NCBI RefSeq assembly: GCF_001875725.1 | Contig: NZ_MLCQ01000018.1 | Coordinates: 105,412 to 169,411 of the forward strand | DNA length: 64,000 nucleotides | Source: Corynebacterium sp. NML140438 | GTDB taxonomy: Bacteria > Actinomycetota > Actinomycetes > Mycobacteriales > Mycobacteriaceae | Reading direction: 5' to 3' | In this document: piece by piece, positions 57,083-64,000 of the stretch | Numbering within the stretch: position 1 is the first letter of the stretch | Layout: each line of letters starts with the position of its first letter | Translations under genes and position numbers: made by a program | The notes under the pieces: generated by a model | What the model saw: the letters and a program-made list of their open reading frames with translations, nothing else | What the model was told of the DNA's origin: nothing | Database searches by the model: none

Positions 57083-58282
57083 ATGACTAACCGTGTTGTA
57101 CTCGCATATTCAGGCGGGCTTGATACTTCCGTTGCTATTTCTTACCTCGGTGAAATGCTGAACGGTGAGGTAATCGCCGTCGCCCTTGATCTTGGTCAGG
57201 GAGGTGAAGATATGGAGTCGGTACGCCAGCGCGCATTAGACTGCGGCGCGGTGGAATCAATCGTTATCGATGCGAAAGATGAGTTCGCGGAAGAATACTG
57301 CCTTCCGACGATCAAGGCAAACGGCATGTACATGGGCGAGTACCCGTTGGTATCAGCGATTTCTCGCCCTCTGATTGTCAAGCATCTGGTGAAGGCTGCA
57401 CAGGAACACGGCGGCACTCACGTTTCGCATGGGTGCACCGGCAAGGGCAATGACCAGGTCCGTTTCGAGGTCGGGTTCCTGAACCAAGATCCTGATCTGG
57501 AGATTGTTGCTCCCGCTCGTGACTTTGCGTGGACCCGCGATAAGGCGATTGCATACGCGGAAGGGAAGGACCTGCCGATTGAGCAGTCTGCGGCGTCGCC
57601 GTTCTCGATCGACCAGAACGTCTGGGGACGTGCGGTCGAGACTGGGTTCCTGGAGGATCTTTGGAACGCTCCAACGAAGGATTTGTACGCGTACACCGAA
57701 AGCCCTTCAATGGGCAATGCTCCAGATGAAGTGATCATCTCGTTCGAGGGTGGCAAGCCTGTAGCTATCGACGGTCGCCCAGTAACGATGCTGGAAGCAA
57801 TCGAGGAGATGAACCGTCGCGCAGGTGCTCAGGGTATCGGCCGACTCGATATGGTCGAAGACCGCTTGGTCGGTATCAAGTCCCGCGAGATCTACGAGGC
57901 GCCTGGTGCACTCGCATTGATTACAGCGCACAAGGCTCTCGAGGATGTCACCATTGAACGTGAGCTCGCCCGTTACAAGCGCCTGATTGATGCACGTTGG
58001 TCGGAAGAAGTATACGACGGCCTGTGGTTTGGCCCGTTGAAGCGTTCGTTGGATGCATTCATCGAGTCCACTCAGGAGCACGTCACCGGCGATATTCGCA
58101 TGGAAATGCATGCCGGCAAGGCGGTAGTTAATGGGCGTCGCTCGAACCACTCCTTGTACGATTTCAACCTTGCAACATACGACACTGGTGACACTTTCGA
58201 CCAGACCTATGCAAAGGGATTCGTCCGTCTGCACGGCTTGTCGTCGCAGATTGCCAACAAGCGCGACCGCGAAGCGAAGTAA
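57083..58282 (+). CDS. argG: argininosuccinate synthase
   Basis: Citrulline plus aspartate and ATP gives argininosuccinate. ATP pyrophosphatase loop [13 protein letters not shown] at residues 8-20, and [16 protein letters not shown]. 399 residues. Own promoter. argH follows 18 bp later. Confidence 0.98.
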   Translation: MTNRVVLAYSGGLDTSVAISYLGEMLNGEVIAVALDLGQGGEDMESVRQRALDCGAVESIVIDAKDEFAEEYCLPTIKANGMYMGEYPLVSAISRPLIVKHLVKAAQEHGGTHVSHGCTGKGNDQVRFEVGFLNQDPDLEIVAPARDFAWTRDKAIAYAEGKDLPIEQSAASPFSIDQNVWGRAVETGFLEDLWNAPTKDLYAYTESPSMGNAPDEVIISFEGGKPVAIDGRPVTMLEAIEEMNRRAGAQGIGRLDMVEDRLVGIKSREIYEAPGALALITAHKALEDVTIERELARYKRLIDARWSEEVYDGLWFGPLKRSLDAFIESTQEHVTGDIRMEMHAGKAVVNGRRSNHSLYDFNLATYDTGDTFDQTYAKGFVRLHGLSSQIANKRDREAK

Positions 58283-59734
<1,452 letters not shown>

Positions 59735-59752
59735 CGCCGTTGTCGCAGTTGG

Positions 59753-59784
59753 AACGCTCACCTGGTGGTGGGCGTTTTCCTTTT
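59753..59784 (+). terminator. argGH terminator
   Basis: AACGCTCACC (59753-59762) pairs with GGTGGGCGTT (59767-59776, one G-U), loop TGGT, followed by TTCCTTTT. Confidence 0.88.
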
Positions 59785-59835
59785 GCGGTGGTGGCGTCGA
59801 TAAGCAGCCGGTAACTGTGAGGTAAGCTCGACACC

Positions 59836-60018
59836 ATGAGTCTTGACCCCAAACTTCTTGATGTACTGGTGTGCCCGCAGGACAAAGGGCCACTTGAGTA
59901 TAAGGAAGACGAACAGCTGCTGGTGAACGCGCGCATTGGCGTCGCCTATCGAATTGACGAGGGCATTCCCGTCCTCCTGATCGACGAAGCGATTCCCTAT
60001 ACAAATATTCGAGAATAA
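59836..60018 (+). CDS. Trm112-family small protein
   Basis: 60 residues: LDPKLLDVLVCPQDKGPLEY and YRIDEGIPVLLIDEAI match the bacterial Trm112/YcaR family. Only one cysteine remains (CPQDKG), so no zinc site. Bacterial role unclear; eukaryotic Trm112 activates methyltransferases. It lies 36 bp before tyrS. Confidence 0.9.
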   Translation: MSLDPKLLDVLVCPQDKGPLEYKEDEQLLVNARIGVAYRIDEGIPVLLIDEAIPYTNIRE

Positions 60019-60054
60019 CTACGCTGGGATAAACGACTCTCCGAAAGGTTTTTC

Positions 60055-61323
60055 ATGACGAAAGCAAACATTGTTGACGAGCTTGAATGGCGTGGCCTGA
60101 TTAATCAGCACACCGATCTGGATGCACTACGTGAGGAGACGCAGCATCCTATCACCCTGTACTGCGGTTTTGATCCGACAGGACCCTCGCTGCACGCGGG
60201 GCACCTTGTGCCGCTGCTCATGCTGCGCAGGTTTCAGCTCGCAGGCCACCGCCCGATCGTGCTCGCGGGTGGCGCTACTGGCAAGATTGGTGATCCGCGT
60301 GACGTTGGCGAGCGGACCATGAACTCGGATGACACTGTTGCAGACTGGGCAGAGCGTATCGGTAACCAGTTGTCGAAGTTCGTTGACTTCGAGGGCGAGA
60401 ACGGTGCACTCTTGCTCAACAACAATGACTGGATCAAGGATTGGAAAGTCATCGAGTTCCTCCGAGATGTGGGCAAGCACTTTTCCCTCTCAACGATGTT
60501 GAGTCGTGACACCGTGAAGCGTCGTCTAGAGAATGACGGCATTTCCTTCACTGAGTTTTCGTACATGCTGCTGCAAGCACACGACTTTGTTCAACTGCGT
60601 CGGACCCACAACTGCGTTCTTCAGGTTGGTGGCGGTGATCAGTGGGGCAACCTGGTAGCGGGCGTCGACCTGAACCGTCGTATGGACTCCGAGCGCGTAC
60701 ACGCATTGACGGTTCCGCTGGTGACAGACTCCGAGGGGAAGAAGTTTGGCAAGTCGACGGGCGGTGGCTCACTGTGGCTCGACCCTGAAATGACGAGCCC
60801 GTACACCTGGTACCAATACTTCGTCAACGCTGCGGACGCTGACGTATTGCGTTACCTTCGGTGGTTTACCTTCTTGGATAAGGAGGAACTCGACGCGCTG
60901 GCAGTTGAGGTTGAGGAGCGTCCGTTTAAGCGCGAGGCGCAGAAGCGTTTAGCTCAGGAGATGACGGACCTCGTGCATGGTCGTGCAGCTCGTGAAGCCG
61001 TAGAGCTGGCCTCCCAAGCGCTTTTTGGTAAGGCTGATTTGGCCGAACTTGATGAGCGGACCCTTGCAAGTGCAGTGGAAGAAACGAGTGTCTTTGAGGT
61101 TCCTGCAAATGGAGAAAACAGCATTGTGGAGATGCTGGTAGGCACCGGTCTGGCGGATTCGAAGGGCGCTGCTCGTAGGTCGCTCAAGGAAGGCGGTATT
61201 TACGCCAACAATGAGCGTGTGACAGACGAGACCTGGGTGCCAGCCGAGGATGATTTCTTGCATGGCGTGTGGCTTGTGCTTCGCCGTGGAAAGAAGACCT
61301 TTGCGGGAGTTAAGCGTATCTAA
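60055..61323 (+). CDS. tyrS: tyrosyl-tRNA synthetase
   Basis: 422 residues, class I. HIGH-type motif [14 protein letters not shown], tyrosine pocket [25 protein letters not shown]-type KFGKSTGG, and a C-terminal S4 RNA-binding domain ([21 protein letters not shown]; core R-R-S-x-x-x-G-G-I-Y). ATG preceded by GAAAGG. No T-box is seen upstream. Confidence 0.97.
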   Translation: MTKANIVDELEWRGLINQHTDLDALREETQHPITLYCGFDPTGPSLHAGHLVPLLMLRRFQLAGHRPIVLAGGATGKIGDPRDVGERTMNSDDTVADWAERIGNQLSKFVDFEGENGALLLNNNDWIKDWKVIEFLRDVGKHFSLSTMLSRDTVKRRLENDGISFTEFSYMLLQAHDFVQLRRTHNCVLQVGGGDQWGNLVAGVDLNRRMDSERVHALTVPLVTDSEGKKFGKSTGGGSLWLDPEMTSPYTWYQYFVNAADADVLRYLRWFTFLDKEELDALAVEVEERPFKREAQKRLAQEMTDLVHGRAAREAVELASQALFGKADLAELDERTLASAVEETSVFEVPANGENSIVEMLVGTGLADSKGAARRSLKEGGIYANNERVTDETWVPAEDDFLHGVWLVLRRGKKTFAGVKRI

Positions 61324-61345
61324 TATGCACTGACAGGATCCGTGA

Positions 61346-61390
61346 AAACGCGGTTGCAGGCGGCAAGCCTACGCGACCGCGTTTAGCTTT
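61346..61390 (+). terminator. bidirectional terminator between tyrS and gntK
   Basis: AAACGCGGT (61346-61354) pairs perfectly with ACCGCGTTT (61376-61384), with an inner GCAGGC/GCCTACGC stem. T-rich flanks occur on both strands. It overlaps the last codons of gntK. Confidence 0.8.
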
Positions 61391-61896
61391 TCCATGATCG
61401 TTTTCGCAATATCCTCTGGGGATGCACCAATATCCACAACGAACCCCTTTTCGTCTTCTTGGAGTGGTTCTAGGGTATTAAGTTGTGAATCCAGCATCGT
61501 AGCTGGCATGAAGTGGTCGGTCCGGGCGCGAAGACGCTGGAGCAGTAGCTCGCGAGTTCCATCGAGGTGCACGAAAACGAGAGGAGCGTTGGTGCTCTGT
61601 AGTTTGTCGCGATAGGTACGCTTCAGGGCGGAGCAAGTGATGACCGTGCGTTTTCCTGCTTTGTCTTCTCGGTTGAGCCAGTCCGAGAGTATTTCTAACC
61701 ATGGCCACCGATCCTCGTCGGTGAGCGGTTGACCGTTGGACATCTTCATGATGTTTTCAGCCGGATGAAAATCGTCCGCCTCGCCAAGTTCGAATCCGAA
61801 TTGCTTCGCAAGCACTTTGGCCACTGTTGTCTTGCCGCATCCGCACACGCCCATCAAAACCAGGTGTGCTGGGGGCAAAAGCTCAGCTTTAGGCAT
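61369..61896 (-). CDS. gntK: gluconokinase
   Basis: Phosphorylates gluconate to 6-phosphogluconate for the pentose phosphate pathway. P-loop MGVCGCGKTTVAKVLA near residue 15, DDFHPAENIMKMSNGQPLTDEDR with a characteristic DDFH, and TCSALKRTYRD. 175 residues from ATG 61896, which has GGAGGGAAAGC immediately before it; the open frame extends 24 codons upstream. Divergent from the gluconate permease. Confidence 0.96.
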   Translation of the reverse strand: MPKAELLPPAHLVLMGVCGCGKTTVAKVLAKQFGFELGEADDFHPAENIMKMSNGQPLTDEDRWPWLEILSDWLNREDKAGKRTVITCSALKRTYRDKLQSTNAPLVFVHLDGTRELLLQRLRARTDHFMPATMLDSQLNTLEPLQEDEKGFVVDIGASPEDIAKTIMEKLNAVA

Positions 61897-61994
61897 GCTT
61901 TCCCTCCTACTCAGTTCGCGATCGGGGGTAGTCCAAGTGGGTCCAGCGTCGACTTTACGCCAGCGCACTACGGGACTTCGAAGTATGTGTATTC

Positions 61995-62050
61995 TAACGT
62001 TATAACCAGTTTTCCGTATTGGCCCCTCGTATCTTTAGGGGGCAATACGG
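61995..62050 (+). promoter_or_regulatory. gntK-gntP control region with palindrome and large inverted repeat
   Basis: The 190-bp divergent gap contains TAACGTTA (61995-62002), and CCGTATTGGCCCC (62014-62026) opposite GGGGGCAATACGG (62038-62050; 13 bp, one mismatch, 11-nt spacer). The second ends 36 bp before gntP and could be an operator or an mRNA hairpin. In C. glutamicum both genes are repressed by GntR1/2 and controlled by the cAMP-type regulator GlxR; I do not see clear matches to those sites. Confidence 0.5.
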
Positions 62051-62086
62051 TCTCGAAGCCTCGCTTTAGAAAAGGCAGGAAACCTC

Positions 62087-63466
62087 ATGGAAACTTGGGA
62101 ACAAACGCTGTCCGCTGCCCCCTTAATGGGGATCGCTGCAGTCGGCATCGCCCTCATTCTCCTCCTCATCATTCAATTCAAAGTCCATGCGTTCGTCACA
62201 CTGATCCTTGTTTCTGTCCTCACCGCTATTGCGGCAGGAATTCCAACAGGAGAGCTATACGATGTCGTCATGGGCGGTTTCCGCTCAACACTCGGAGATG
62301 TCGGCATTCTCGTCGGGTTGGGCGCAATGCTCGGCAAGCTCATCGAGTACTCGGGCGGGGCTCGGGTCCTCGCAAACACGATGATTGATAAGTTCGGCGA
62401 ACGGCGTGCGCCTTTGGCGCTCGGAGTTGCTTCGTTGCTACTTGGTTTTCCGATGTTTTTCGACGCCGGCCTAGTCGTGATGCTGCCTATCATCTTCGCC
62501 GTCGCCGCTCGTATCGGTGGGCCAATTTTGCTGTACGCTATTCCGACCGTGGCAGCATTCTCCGTCATGCACGTATTCGTGCCACCCCACCCCGGCCCGG
62601 TTGCAGCATCGACTTTCTTCAACACGAATCTTGGTCTGTTAATTATCTTTGGCCTGATCGTGGCGATTCCCACGTTTTACGTTTCCGGTATTCTGTGGGG
62701 TAAGTACTGTGCAAAGAAGTTCCCTTACACCTCGGTAGCAAACGCCGTGTTTAACTCGGATGATAGCGATGTGAAGACTTTGCCAAAGACGAGCACGGTC
62801 ATCATGATTCTGTTGTTGCCGATGCTGTTGATCTTCCTGAACACCGGCGTCGATTTTGCTACAAAGTATGGAGCTATCACCGGCGAGGAAACTTGGGCGC
62901 AGGCATTCACATTCGTAGGTAAGTCGGGTATTGCACTGCTGGTATCGGTGCTTGTTGCTCTGCCTATCCTGGGGACGTCGCGCGGGGTATCCGGTACCGC
63001 GCTCGAGAAGCTGGTTGATTCAGCACTAGGCCCCATTGCCTCAGTCGTGTTTATCACTGGTGCCGGCGGTATGTACGGGGGTGTGCTTCGCGCTTCAGGC
63101 ATTGGAGATGCGATTGCAGAACTTATGCAGGGCCTCGGGATCCCAGTGATCCTTGCAGTCTATTTGGTGGCTGTAATCATGCGTGTCGCCCAGGGTTCCG
63201 CAACCGTGGCGCTGACAACAGCTGCGGGACTTATGGCTCCTGCAGTATTGGCAGGCGGGTATTCCGATGTCCAGATTGTCGCAATCACCCTGGCGTGCGC
63301 GGCGGGTTCGGTGTGCTGCTCTCTAGTGAACGACTCCGGATTCTGGTTGGTTGGTCGCCTGTTCGGGATGGATGTCAAGACCACACTGAAAACGTGGACT
63401 TTACAGCAGACTATCGAGTCGGTTGTGGCGTTCTTGATCACGCTCCTCATCTTCGTGATCTTCTAG
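62087..63466 (+). CDS. gntP: gluconate permease (GntP family)
   Basis: 459 residues, about twelve hydrophobic segments. GntP features: GGFRSTLGDVGILVGLGAMLGKL, LLLGFPMFFDAGLVVMLPI, HVFVPPHPGPVAA and, late, QGSATVALTTAAGLMAP plus NDSGFWLVGRLFGM (each shown by its core). Gluconate/H+ symport feeding the divergent gluconokinase. AGGAAACC before the ATG. Confidence 0.96.
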   Translation: METWEQTLSAAPLMGIAAVGIALILLLIIQFKVHAFVTLILVSVLTAIAAGIPTGELYDVVMGGFRSTLGDVGILVGLGAMLGKLIEYSGGARVLANTMIDKFGERRAPLALGVASLLLGFPMFFDAGLVVMLPIIFAVAARIGGPILLYAIPTVAAFSVMHVFVPPHPGPVAASTFFNTNLGLLIIFGLIVAIPTFYVSGILWGKYCAKKFPYTSVANAVFNSDDSDVKTLPKTSTVIMILLLPMLLIFLNTGVDFATKYGAITGEETWAQAFTFVGKSGIALLVSVLVALPILGTSRGVSGTALEKLVDSALGPIASVVFITGAGGMYGGVLRASGIGDAIAELMQGLGIPVILAVYLVAVIMRVAQGSATVALTTAAGLMAPAVLAGGYSDVQIVAITLACAAGSVCCSLVNDSGFWLVGRLFGMDVKTTLKTWTLQQTIESVVAFLITLLIFVIF

Positions 63467-63480
63467 TTTGTAGCGGAGTG

Positions 63481-63523
63481 GAGAGGTGTAGTGGCGGGCT
63501 AAAATGTTGTCATTACATCTCTC
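63481..63523 (+). terminator. hairpin after gntP
   Basis: GAGAGGTGTAGTG (63481-63493) pairs with CATTACATCTCTC (63511-63523; two G-U pairs) with a 17-nt loop. No T-run. It probably ends the gntP transcript. Confidence 0.5.
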
Positions 63524-64000
63524 TGAAAGAGCCATTTACCTGGCGATTTGTGTTGTTGTTGGTGTGTGTGTAACTTTATGTGAGTCAGCGAGACCGACAA
63601 CGCCCCGCCAGACAGACTCTTTACCGGGTTGGATGGTGAGATGGCGGTTAGGAAAACTACCGTTGGCCGACATAATGAAATAGGTTCTGTGATACGGCGC
63701 TGGTTTGCGTTGTTGAGAATGTTTTGTTAGTGTCAATCTTCGTCGCTTTGAATGTGCCACCGTGTTTGGTGGTGTGTTTGGGTGTGCGGTTGTTGTTTGA
63801 GAACTCGATAGTGTGCCAATGTACTTTTTATTTTTTTGATTGCATTGACGTGTGGTTGCGTGCTGTGTGCCATGTTTGTGGTGTGTGCCGGTGGTGATGC
63901 TTGAACCTATGATTGGGTGTCGCTAGTTTTGGTGCAGATGCATGGTCATGTTGACTGTTTTGTTGATGTGGTTGTGACTGGTCCTGTTGTGCCCCGTCGG
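63524..64000 (+). promoter_or_regulatory. rRNA operon promoter and antitermination leader
   Basis: No protein gene. TTGTGT (63548-63553) and TAACTT (63571-63576), 17 bp apart, form a candidate promoter. TTGTTTGAGAACTC (63793-63806) is the boxA-type antitermination signal that precedes 16S rRNA in Corynebacterium and Mycobacterium, followed by the characteristic GATAGTGTG. The remaining GT-rich sequence is leader. The 16S gene should start shortly beyond the right edge. Confidence 0.8.

Overview
The window is a continuous piece of a chromosome from a Corynebacterium-type actinomycete. This rests on gene order and content: an LtbR-type IclR regulator divergent from leuCD, a two-domain MutT1, DUF3515 and DoxX proteins, HelD, an argR-containing arginine cluster, moderate GC, GTG starts, and a right edge holding the boxA-type leader typical of corynebacterial rRNA operons. 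No species is assigned.

Layout. 0-13.9 kb is housekeeping: leucine synthesis (ltbR, leuCD), two YbjN-like proteins, nucleotide sanitation (mutT1), gpsA, ddl, a DUF3515 protein, thiL-ung, a DAK2 protein, recG, rsmD and coaD. 13.9-17.2 kb holds a polar amino-acid ABC importer on the minus strand and a small secreted or anchored protein. 17.3-30.3 kb is a compact [NiFe]-hydrogenase island: hypDC(-), hypE(+), hypF(-), hypAB, small and large subunits, cytochrome b and maturation protease (+), a second hypA (-), then a large-subunit-like assembly protein and a second hypC (+). 30.4-32.4 kb is a segment bounded by two identical tRNA genes with a CAA anticodon, holding a PH-like protein, a TetR regulator and a TauE-type permease. 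32.5-49.6 kb is information processing: polA, a hairpin-rich intergenic region, rpsA, coaE, uvrB, two universal stress proteins, helD, a DoxX protein, a metallo-hydrolase, uvrA and infC-rpmI-rplT. 49.7-59.7 kb holds a SpoU methyltransferase, pheST, a degraded argJ and argFRGH. 59.8-63.5 kb holds a Trm112-like protein, tyrS, gntK and gntP. The last 0.5 kb is an rRNA operon leader; the 16S gene itself lies outside the window.

How the genes work together. The hydrogenase island encodes a periplasm-facing, Tat-exported uptake-type enzyme with a membrane cytochrome b that probably feeds electrons to the quinone pool, plus a nearly complete maturation set (HypA-F, protease, HupK/HupF-like pair). 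The small subunit lacks the two extra cysteines of oxygen-tolerant enzymes. The arginine cluster has lost argC, argB and argD and its ArgJ lacks the catalytic threonine, so the cell probably makes arginine only from imported ornithine or citrulline, unless the missing genes lie elsewhere.

Most unusual observations: (1) the hydrogenase cytochrome b carries about 180 extra N-terminal residues that read like a P-type ATPase nucleotide-binding domain; (2) infC starts with AUC and is preceded by an apparently leaderless nine-codon reading frame that runs into an intrinsic terminator, suggesting an IF3 feedback attenuator; (3) an intact but catalytically dead ArgJ; (4) an orphan large-subunit-like protein that keeps all four metal-binding cysteines; (5) a chain of C-rich-loop hairpins between polA and rpsA; (6) a hairpin that hides the ribosome binding site of the hydrogenase small subunit.
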